64,000 nt of DNA from Pantoea latae (GTDB lineage: Bacteria > Pseudomonadota > Gammaproteobacteria > Enterobacterales > Enterobacteriaceae). The stretch spans positions 1 to 64,000 of the forward strand of contig NZ_MWUE01000007.1 of NCBI RefSeq assembly GCF_002077695.1, given 5' to 3'. The notes beneath the pieces were generated by a model. That model did not search any database and was not told where the DNA came from. It saw only the letters and a list, made by a program, of their open reading frames with translations. Within the stretch, counting starts at the first letter, position 1, and each line of letters opens with the position of its first letter. Positions 1 to 6,920 of the stretch are shown here, in pieces. Both the position numbers and the translations under genes were made by a program.

Positions 1-126
1 TGGCAGTTGGCAGTTGGCAGTTGGCAGTTGGCAGTTGGCAGTTGGCAGTTGGCAGTTGGCAGTTGGCAGTTGGCAGTTGGCAGTTGGCAGTTGGCAGTTG
101 GCAGTTGGCAGTTGGCAGTTGGCAGT
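1..126. repeat. Heptamer tandem array, TGGCAGT x18
   Basis: Eighteen uninterrupted perfect copies of the 7-mer TGGCAGT run from the first base of the window to 126, and the array probably continues to the left. Perfect identity between copies suggests recent expansion by slippage or an active homogenisation process. It is intergenic, 3' of the HNH gene that ends at 246. Confidence 0.97.
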
Positions 127-132
127 CTGCAT

Positions 133-185
133 ACTGCCAACTGCCAACTGCCAACTAGCATGTAGACTGCCACGCTGTTTTTTTT
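133..185 (+). terminator. Inverted heptamer copies plus T-run (possible terminator)
   Basis: Three copies of ACTGCCA (133-153) plus a partial copy, and a further one at 166-172, are inverted relative to the array at 1-126. The last array units can pair with 133-156 across a 6-base loop (127-132), giving a stem of more than 20 bp. A run of eight T follows at 178-185. A plus-strand transcript would therefore end in a strong hairpin followed by uridines. The HNH gene is on the other strand, so this would stop a transcript entering from the left. The terminator role is inferred. Confidence 0.45.
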
Positions 186-245
186 GAGGGAACGAAGCTA
201 TGTGGATAGCGTATCATTACAGTAACAACGGCTACATCGATTAAA

Positions 246-1160
246 TCATGGCAACAACCCAACAAGATATCGCTTTAGCGTTTTCATATGCGGTTCGATG
301 TAGGATTTCACCATTGAGGCATACTGCCGGTTAGGTTTATAGCAGGCATGCAATTCATCGATATCCTGCCCAATCTTTATTAGGCAGCGATCCCTCGCTT
401 CACAGGCTGGCATAATCGCTGTAATGTCTATCAGCTGGTAAATATTTTTTACTTGAACTTCAATCTGTTGTAACACTGCTGCCCGCTCATTCACCAGCCC
501 AAATCTATTTAACCCCATGATTTCAATGCTACTTACACCCTTCTGATCCGGCTGTGCCCCCAATAATTTTGCCAATAGGATCGGCGCCTTCGTATTACTG
601 ATATGCCAACAAAGATGGTCATCAGGATCATGTTGGCAGGGGTTGATCAATAGAGGGACTTCAAGGGCGAGGTTATCTTGGCTATTCCACGCCCGGTAGG
701 GGCCGGAAACAGGAAAGGCACATTCCTTACCAGCATTTTCCATCGTATCGGTAAAAACAATAGTTCCATCTGCCTCTAAAACAGCGATCTTCTGTCCGCG
801 ACGTCGATTGCAGTCTGTGCACGAGGGTAATAAATTATCCCAATCAAGAGCTAGCCACCAGTAGCCTGGGTGTGTCTGACTTTCATTTACTTTTCCTTTG
901 GGGCGGTAATGCTCAACATCCATTTTCTGAGTGCCAATGTATTTACTCTCACAATAGGCACATTTCCCATGAAAAAGGCGTTCTAAAGCTTCGACGATAT
1001 CATCTTCTTTGTATCGCTTAAATTTATAAGTTTTACTAGGAGCTGGTACAGCTGTGTAATAGCTTTGCGCGGCACTACGTTCATTATCAACAACATTACC
1101 CGCCATGGTTAGTGAGGTCGGTACCGGCTCGGCTGAACGATCAATTTTAATCATGATCAA
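246..1160 (-). CDS. HNH endonuclease, PtuB-like (Septu / retron type)
   Basis: A likely HNH nuclease effector of a Septu-like anti-phage pair. The nuclease core lies at residues about 67-122: C67-x2-C70, H84 in an EHYRPKG motif, a WDNL segment with N109, then C114-x2-C117-N118. This is the zinc-knuckle HNH layout of PtuB and retron-associated HNH proteins. An LLINPC..DP..H motif follows, as in that family. It is the second gene of an operon: its TTG start overlaps the stop of the upstream HNH-ATPase gene (TTGA), while an in-frame ATG at 1154 lies just past that stop and is better spaced from an AAGG ribosome site. Catalytic residues look intact. Family assignment is from memory of motifs; anti-phage function is inferred. 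Confidence 0.8.
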   Translation of the reverse strand: MIMIKIDRSAEPVPTSLTMAGNVVDNERSAAQSYYTAVPAPSKTYKFKRYKEDDIVEALERLFHGKCAYCESKYIGTQKMDVEHYRPKGKVNESQTHPGYWWLALDWDNLLPSCTDCNRRRGQKIAVLEADGTIVFTDTMENAGKECAFPVSGPYRAWNSQDNLALEVPLLINPCQHDPDDHLCWHISNTKAPILLAKLLGAQPDQKGVSSIEIMGLNRFGLVNERAAVLQQIEVQVKNIYQLIDITAIMPACEARDRCLIKIGQDIDELHACYKPNRQYASMVKSYIEPHMKTLKRYLVGLLP

Positions 1161-3310
1161 TAACCTTTTTGAACCAAGACGTTAAGGATAGCTCTGATGG
1201 CATCCTCTTTAATATCTTTGGCTTCAGGCTGCTTTCGTGTTACGGAAATCAAATATCGTGCTAATGCCTCATGGACTACACGCTGGCTCAGAGTCGTGCC
1301 AAGCACAGTCATTTCACTGAGTTCCTGTTCTACCTGACGAATATATTCCGCCTGATGGTCTCCCTCCTGTCCGGCAATATCTTCTAGCCTCCGTTCAAGA
1401 TCCGGATCATTAGGTGTAAGAAGACCAAAATACTCAGATGTTAGAAGTTGTTCCGTTCTCAATCCCTGAAACCTAGGCAGATCGTCTTCCTCGGTGATTG
1501 AGTGCATTTCATCACGTTTTAACACATGCACTTCACCATCATACATTCCTCGCAAACATAGAGGGTCGTGGGTCGTAAATATGAACTGGATTCCTGGCAT
1601 TGCTCGCCGGAAAGCGCTCACCACCTGCATTTTCCACCGTGGATGCAGATGTGTTTCAATTTCATCAATTATGACAATTCCGGAAGCATATTCCAGGCTG
1701 TCCCAACGCTTAAGCATATGACGCATAATGTCGATAGCCACATAAAACAAAGCCTTGTAGCCATCACTCATATTTTCAAGCGGTGTGTTACGCTTGTGCG
1801 CACGGACCATGATATGTCTCTGGTCATTGCGGAAAATGATATCATCCTGTTTTAGAGCAAGGATCTCCTTCATTGCCCTGGCAACTGACAGAAACACGTC
1901 ATCATCACATTCTTGTAACCATCCGGTTGGATTTGACAACAGAGCAACTGGATTGAATAACGTATTGCTTATAATACTATTTCTTAGGCCTCCTTGCTTA
2001 AGTGGTTTCACAAAGCGTCTTGCCCCATATGCCAGAAAAACAATGTTGCTAACACCTTCCCCGATGGCATTGAAATTTTCATCGATACGAAACATGCTAC
2101 TCGTACCATCATTAAATGTAAGACTAATCTCAGCAGGTTGAATATGATCTACAGTCCACTCACCATTGTCCCGGGCAATAAAGTCGTCATAGAGCAGGTT
2201 CAGTTTTTTACGCTGAGCTGCGGTCATCATTGCTAGTGCAATAGATTGAAGAATTGAACTTTTGCCTGTCGCATTTTCTCCTAGTAGCATCATACAAGGG
2301 GCAAGAGATTTTGACTCACTGTATTTTAGATTCAGGGTGAAGTGACCAAGGCCTTTAAAATGATGAATATCGATTTTTTTCAGATGACGAGAGGCCTGAC
2401 TTTCATAATCTAAGATGCTGGCAAATTTGTCATATTCAACATCCCTGTAACTCAGCTGCTCAATTTCCTCAAATATCTCTCCTAAGGTATCCGCATTGTT
2501 ATCAAATGCAAAGTACCCAAGTTTCACGCTGTCGTTGATAAAAGATTCGACTTTGTTTGTGGAACGGCATGGTCTCCCCCCAACATGCTCCTTCATAAAC
2601 ATAGCTATGATCAAATTTACTATACCCTGAGGGCAATCATCACTTAAATAAAATTTTTGGAATTCATCGACAGAATCGTCCCTTCCGGAGAAGAAGAAAT
2701 GTACATGATTGATTTGTTTTTTTCGGGAAAAAATCAGGTCAGTTCGGTTGAGATCAAAAAGCATGAGGGTGTGCTGCCCCTTATCTGTTAAGGCCACCAG
2801 TGTCCCATCACGACTGAGCGACAGGTGCCGAATGGGGTCATCCAGACAGGGGTTAATCAACAATACCGTTTCTAGAATGTTTGCACCTCTCCACGTTGAA
2901 AGAACTGGAGCTCGTGCGGACCCAACAGGGAAGTAATTACGACGTACACGATTACACCCTGAGCACGACAAAAAAAGATTGTCCCACACATATGCCAACC
3001 ATCCGTAAGAATCCAGACTTTCCTCTTCCTTTAGCCCTTTTGCGTTACTGAGAGGGCGAAAATGGACAATTTCTCCATCATGTGACGCAACATGGGTTTC
3101 ACACCAAGCACAGCGGCTATAGAAGGTTTTCTGCAATGCAGACCAAACGCTTTCAGAATAAAAAATTTTTTTATTAATGGGAGGACGGCTGTGACTACGC
3201 AATTTAGGTGACTGGAGAAAATATTTTCTCAACTCGCTTTCTTCTTGAACAATACGAGCCGGTTTTAAATCGTCTGGGATGTCGGCGTTGAGTCTTTTAA
3301 TCTTTCTCAT
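1157..3310 (-). CDS. HNH-domain AAA ATPase fusion, PtuA-like
   Basis: A 717-residue protein with two parts. Residues about 60-165 form an HNH domain laid out like that of the next gene: C67-x2-C70, H83, N111, C116-x2-C119-N120 and then LLINPC-DDP-HL. Residues about 310-620 form an SMC/ABC-type ATPase: Walker A GENATGKSS (344-352), an NMSDGYKAL signature-like motif (513-521), Walker B VIIDEIETHLHP (546-557) and a TTHDP switch (579-583), the pattern of PtuA ATPases in Septu. Canonical Septu, as I know it, separates ATPase and HNH; here the ATPase carries its own HNH and is still followed by a separate HNH gene. The ATG at 3310 is preceded by AGGA at good spacing. The role is inferred to be nucleotide-gated DNA cleavage in phage defence. 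Confidence 0.82.
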   Translation of the reverse strand: MRKIKRLNADIPDDLKPARIVQEESELRKYFLQSPKLRSHSRPPINKKIFYSESVWSALQKTFYSRCAWCETHVASHDGEIVHFRPLSNAKGLKEEESLDSYGWLAYVWDNLFLSCSGCNRVRRNYFPVGSARAPVLSTWRGANILETVLLINPCLDDPIRHLSLSRDGTLVALTDKGQHTLMLFDLNRTDLIFSRKKQINHVHFFFSGRDDSVDEFQKFYLSDDCPQGIVNLIIAMFMKEHVGGRPCRSTNKVESFINDSVKLGYFAFDNNADTLGEIFEEIEQLSYRDVEYDKFASILDYESQASRHLKKIDIHHFKGLGHFTLNLKYSESKSLAPCMMLLGENATGKSSILQSIALAMMTAAQRKKLNLLYDDFIARDNGEWTVDHIQPAEISLTFNDGTSSMFRIDENFNAIGEGVSNIVFLAYGARRFVKPLKQGGLRNSIISNTLFNPVALLSNPTGWLQECDDDVFLSVARAMKEILALKQDDIIFRNDQRHIMVRAHKRNTPLENMSDGYKALFYVAIDIMRHMLKRWDSLEYASGIVIIDEIETHLHPRWKMQVVSAFRRAMPGIQFIFTTHDPLCLRGMYDGEVHVLKRDEMHSITEEDDLPRFQGLRTEQLLTSEYFGLLTPNDPDLERRLEDIAGQEGDHQAEYIRQVEQELSEMTVLGTTLSQRVVHEALARYLISVTRKQPEAKDIKEDAIRAILNVLVQKGY

Positions 3311-3612
3311 GAAAATCCTGGCAAGTTGGTCGGCGTGACGTCATAACGAATGGTTTGAATATTAAGCATAATCGTACGCCTGTTTCGTTCATATTGCAGC
3401 ATCTACCCTACAGATGAAGCCTAACGCAACATACCCAAAACAACGTAGCTAAACATTCACTATTGCGAGCTAAAGCAACGTCCCTGTGCCCAGGTTTCTA
3501 AGGCTCATTCTTACTACGAATAGTTCAGGCACCTCATAGAGATGATCTCTTCTTGCTGTCAAAACGAAAAAAAACTATGATTAAATCTGCTTAACGCAAT
3601 CAGGGTATCTAA
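3311..3612. promoter_or_regulatory. Divergent control region between the two defence loci
   Basis: This AT-rich 302-bp gap separates the divergent HNH-ATPase operon (minus) and the unknown/XRE-ImmA operon (plus). On the plus strand a good sigma-70 promoter is visible: TTGCTG (3553-3558), a 17-base spacer, TATGAT (3576-3581). I could not pick a convincing minus-strand promoter. I see no open reading frame of note and no retron-like msr/msd structure, although such RNAs are hard to judge by eye. Confidence 0.6.
3538..3550. promoter_or_regulatory. 13-bp perfect palindrome, candidate XRE operator
   Basis: AGAGAT-G-ATCTCT is a perfect palindrome that ends two bases before the -35 hexamer of the plus-strand promoter. 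Its position suits an autoregulatory site for the XRE protein encoded second in that operon. No second copy was noticed in this intergenic region. The palindrome is seen; the binding protein is inferred. Confidence 0.45.
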
Positions 3613-4281
3613 ATGAGTAAAGATGACGTACAAAAGGACATTAGCGGACTGATCGTAAATGCTTTTCAGCGAGAATTCTGGCTTAACATCCAAGAAGAAC
3701 TCCATACCGCCTACGTGGCTGCAAATGCACTTACAATGGGAAGCATCGCAAAACTAGGTGAGCCAGAACAATCTCGCTTTCGCCCTCAAGCTAGGCATTA
3801 CGTACTGAATGCAGCTTTTCGAAGAGCTGCAGAAAACTCGGGTATTATTTGTTGTGACGTGGACACGACACCTCAAGGTGAGAGCTACATCATAGTGAAC
3901 TCTGCAGGAGTGAAGATTAGTCGAATCGGGCTGAACTATGATGAAAAGTGCATTCGAGGTGCAAAACATCGTTCTTTATTAGCAGAATTAAACGAGAGTT
4001 TTGAAGGATATACGCCAGATTTATTTAGCGAACGTGATCAATCAGAAGGTGGAGTTGGCACTCTAGGAATGTTGGTCTTAAATATCAATCCACCTCACGG
4101 TCATTCGCAAGATAATATGCTGGACCTAAGGATTGTCGTTCCCTTTACAAATATGAAGGGGTATCACTTTAACCGTTCAGTAAGCGAGCTGCTTGAGCTT
4201 TACCATACTGAACAAGCTGTAGTCATACCAGACAAGGTTATTCCACAGCTGAAGAAACGCCTGAAAGAACAGGAAGGCTAA
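3613..4281 (+). CDS. Unknown protein, partner of XRE-ImmA/IrrE
   Basis: I do not recognise this 222-residue protein. It has no signal peptide or membrane segment and a mixed alpha/beta composition, with a hydrophobic GMLVLNI segment (about 152-158) and a charged, lysine-rich C-terminus. It is the first gene of a two-gene operon: 12 bases separate its stop from the XRE-ImmA start, and one sigma-70-like promoter (3553-3581) precedes both. The pairing resembles toxin-antitoxin or phage-response modules in which an ImmA/IrrE peptidase acts on a partner, so it could be a toxin or a substrate of the peptidase. That is inference from context only. Confidence 0.6.
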   Translation: MSKDDVQKDISGLIVNAFQREFWLNIQEELHTAYVAANALTMGSIAKLGEPEQSRFRPQARHYVLNAAFRRAAENSGIICCDVDTTPQGESYIIVNSAGVKISRIGLNYDEKCIRGAKHRSLLAELNESFEGYTPDLFSERDQSEGGVGTLGMLVLNINPPHGHSQDNMLDLRIVVPFTNMKGYHFNRSVSELLELYHTEQAVVIPDKVIPQLKKRLKEQEG

Positions 4282-4293
4282 CGTGGTGAAATT

Positions 4294-5499
4294 ATGAGAG
4301 TGGGAATAACGGGATTTCAGCCGGAAAGGTTAACTCAGCTTCGTGAAGCTCGAGGATTATCTAAAATTAATTTGGGTCGTTTGGTTGACCGTTCCCCCTC
4401 TACGATTACGAAATGGGAGAATGGCAGTCATTCTCCTGATGCAGAAGTCATTGCGATCTTGGGACAGGTTCTGAACTGTCCTGTCACATGGTTTATCAAA
4501 CCAACGGTGAAAAAAGAGAACAATCCAGTTTTCTTCAGAACTATGGCAAACACAGCGAAAGATTTGTGCAATGCTTCTGAGCGTTACATGGGGTGGTTGC
4601 AGGAGGTTTCTGCAACTTTACAGGAATACCTTGATTATCCTGAAGTAGATGTTCCTCATTTAGAGGTTACAGATTACCGTGCAATTGATGATGAAATGAT
4701 CGAAGTGATGGCTGCAAAATGCCGTCAGCAGTGGGGATTAGGTATAGCCCCTATTACCGATTTGCTTTTGATTATTGAAAATGCCGGAGTTGTATGTTCT
4801 CGTTTTGAACAGGGAAGCGCAATGATGGATGGATATTCTCAATGGAATGAGTCAGAGAGTCGTCCTTACATTATTCTTGCCAGTGACAAAGATAATTATT
4901 ACAGAAGTCGTTTTGACGCTGCACATGAGCTTGGACACGTCGTATTGCACAGATATGTCGAAAGGCTTGATTCTGTCAATTTTAAACCAATTGAGGAGCA
5001 AGCACATAAATTTGCAGCATGTTTGATGTTACCAGAGGAAGCATTTTCGGTAGAATTACCTCCGTTTCCAACGCTTGAGAACTTTATTTCATTGAAAACT
5101 CGTTGGGGAATGTCTGCTCAATCCATGATTCATAGAGCTAAATCATTGGAACTCATTTCTCCGCTAGAACACCAGCGCCTATATAAAAGCGTTTCTGCTC
5201 GAGGCTGGAGAAAAGGCGAACCACTTGATGATCTTCGCAAACCAGAGTCAGTGAGATTGCTGCCTCGATGTATCAATTTGTTGTTTGAAACAAACACATT
5301 CTCTAAATCAACCTTACTTGAAACTTTAAGCATGTCCCGTGTTGATGCCGAAGATATTCTTTCTCTTCCACGCGGATATTTAGCAGATAAACCATTACTT
5401 GATATTAGTTCAAAAATTAAACTCAAGAATAGTCTGACACCTGCAGTAAGAGAGGATGAGAAATCAAATGTTGTCAATTTATTCACTCGCAAATCTTAA
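4294..5499 (+). CDS. XRE-family regulator fused to ImmA/IrrE metallopeptidase
   Basis: A 401-residue regulator-protease. Residues 10-65 form an XRE helix-turn-helix (LREARGLSKINLGRLV, then STITKWENG). An ImmA/IrrE-type zinc peptidase follows: H211-E-L-G-H215 supplies the HExxH, and the EEQAHKFAACLMLPEE segment (about 234-249) is the usual downstream helix with the third metal ligand. About 120 further residues are unassigned. Proteins of this build derepress target promoters by cleaving a bound repressor or antitoxin in response to DNA damage or phage. It is co-transcribed with the unknown gene upstream and probably represses their shared promoter through the palindrome at 3538-3550. The domain call is firm; the biological role is inferred. 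Confidence 0.85.
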   Translation: MRVGITGFQPERLTQLREARGLSKINLGRLVDRSPSTITKWENGSHSPDAEVIAILGQVLNCPVTWFIKPTVKKENNPVFFRTMANTAKDLCNASERYMGWLQEVSATLQEYLDYPEVDVPHLEVTDYRAIDDEMIEVMAAKCRQQWGLGIAPITDLLLIIENAGVVCSRFEQGSAMMDGYSQWNESESRPYIILASDKDNYYRSRFDAAHELGHVVLHRYVERLDSVNFKPIEEQAHKFAACLMLPEEAFSVELPPFPTLENFISLKTRWGMSAQSMIHRAKSLELISPLEHQRLYKSVSARGWRKGEPLDDLRKPESVRLLPRCINLLFETNTFSKSTLLETLSMSRVDAEDILSLPRGYLADKPLLDISSKIKLKNSLTPAVREDEKSNVVNLFTRKS

Positions 5500-5532
5500 A
5501 TAATTGATGCTGCGCTGAAATTGCCGATGAAG

Positions 5533-5564
5533 GCTGACGCTACAATTCCTAGGGTAGTGTCAGC
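5533..5564. terminator. Bidirectional hairpin between convergent genes
   Basis: An 11-bp stem (GCTGACGCTAC with GTAGTGTCAGC, one G-T wobble) closes a 10-base loop. It lies between the ends of the convergent XRE-ImmA gene (5499) and nuclease gene (5655). The U-run after it is weak on both strands, so termination is plausible but not certain. Confidence 0.5.
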
Positions 5565-5654
5565 TTATATAGCTTGGAGCAAATCTTGTTATGTATAAGT
5601 AACTTATACAGAATTGGAATGCTCGAATCGTTTGGCAACTGGTTACCACCAGTT

Positions 5655-6917
5655 TCACGAATGACCAGTATCTTTCTTCGCCACAATCTTCCCTGTCGTA
5701 TTGTCCATTCGATATTGCGAAATTGTACCGTCAAGAATGTACTTGATCACAGAGAGCACAGTCGCTAAAGGCGCATGAAACCATTCGCGGGGATGATAAG
5801 TTTGTCCATCTAAACCCCGTAATGTTATATTGAGCCGTTGCTTACCTAAAAAACCGTGAATAAGCGTTTCAAATTTGTGAGTGTTGATATTGAAGCATTG
5901 CGTAGTCATGACTATACGAACGGGTGCTTCGAGGAATGTTTTATCTTTTTCAGCGTGTTTGATGCGCTCTTCGATAGTTCCTTCAGTAAAGCCAATTTTA
6001 TACAAATCAGGTTTAAAACGTTGAAGAGCTAGCTGGTCGCTATGCGTGGCGAGGACATAGACATATCCTGTCGGAACCGGAGCTTCATCAGGACGTATTG
6101 ACTGTCCATTCAAAACAACTTTACGACCTTCTGTATCTCGTACCAGACCATGCGTAAGCGAGAGGAAAAGCATATTCATCTCAGTTCCGTTTTCAAACAC
6201 CAAATGCAAACGGGCATTCCAAGGTCCATATTCCTCCAATCGCTCACCAACTTTATCTACATAGCCCATAACCCCATTGAGGATAAAAAAATCACCTTCA
6301 TGAATTTTTAATTCATGGCGGAAGCGAACAAATGAAAACGTTCCCGTTTTCAGACCATTTTGGATTGTCTCAAACAGTGGGGAAAATCGATAAAAATCTG
6401 GGCATGGTTGTCGTTTGGCAATTTCATCAGGCTGCGTTTTCTTTTCAATCGGAACATGTTTTAACGTAAAAATATCGGGCTCAGCAAATGAGAGCAATCC
6501 ATCATCGTCATCAGCAAAGATATCGTCCAGAGAGGTGACCAACTCCGACCTATCAACCTCGACGGGAGGAACTGAGAATGATACAGATGATGCAAGGGTA
6601 TTCTCGTTATTTTCACCTGCTAGTAAGCCATGAATATCAAATGGCTGCAACATCTCGCGATATTGCTTGTTATCCTTGAGAACCCTCAAACGTTGTGCTA
6701 GCAACGTTTCCTTAAATTCCTCCGAATCGGGTAGAGGTGGGCGCCCATGAACTACATAAAATGCATTAATCTCTTCTAATCTGCTTGCAGGCAGATTACC
6801 CGTAGGGGAATATATTTTTAGTGGTTCGACTACGAGTAAGCCAAGATCGTCTGGTTCAGAAAAAATGTCATCAATTGTCACTTTTTGACGAACTTGAAGA
6901 GGTGAAAGTCTGAGCAT
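5655..6917 (-). CDS. T5orf172-type GIY-YIG nuclease of a methyltransferase-helicase cassette
   Basis: A 420-residue protein with a C-terminal T5orf172 / GIY-YIG-like nuclease domain (about 284-385): GYVYVL, LYKIGFT, EERI, FETLIHGFL and REWFH segments. The N-terminal part holds two similar acidic blocks, one at 15-36 starting TIDDIFSEPDD and one at 129-150 starting SLDDIFADDDD, both continuing into GLL and EP. It is last in a three-gene minus-strand operon, its ATG only 3 bases beyond the helicase stop. The arrangement recalls the yeeA-yeeB-yeeC genes of Bacillus subtilis (from memory). It is inferred to be the cleavage subunit of a restriction-like system; the acidic repeats may dock to a partner. 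Confidence 0.75.
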   Translation of the reverse strand: MLRLSPLQVRQKVTIDDIFSEPDDLGLLVVEPLKIYSPTGNLPASRLEEINAFYVVHGRPPLPDSEEFKETLLAQRLRVLKDNKQYREMLQPFDIHGLLAGENNENTLASSVSFSVPPVEVDRSELVTSLDDIFADDDDGLLSFAEPDIFTLKHVPIEKKTQPDEIAKRQPCPDFYRFSPLFETIQNGLKTGTFSFVRFRHELKIHEGDFFILNGVMGYVDKVGERLEEYGPWNARLHLVFENGTEMNMLFLSLTHGLVRDTEGRKVVLNGQSIRPDEAPVPTGYVYVLATHSDQLALQRFKPDLYKIGFTEGTIEERIKHAEKDKTFLEAPVRIVMTTQCFNINTHKFETLIHGFLGKQRLNITLRGLDGQTYHPREWFHAPLATVLSVIKYILDGTISQYRMDNTTGKIVAKKDTGHS

Positions 6918-6920
6918 AAG

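Noticed and set aside
1..156. Possible CRISPR array
   Set aside because: The units are 7 bp with no spacers between them; it is a simple tandem array with inverted copies.
3311..3612. Retron msr/msd RNA next to the HNH-ATPase pair
   Set aside because: Retrons of this type need a reverse transcriptase gene; none is seen anywhere in the window.
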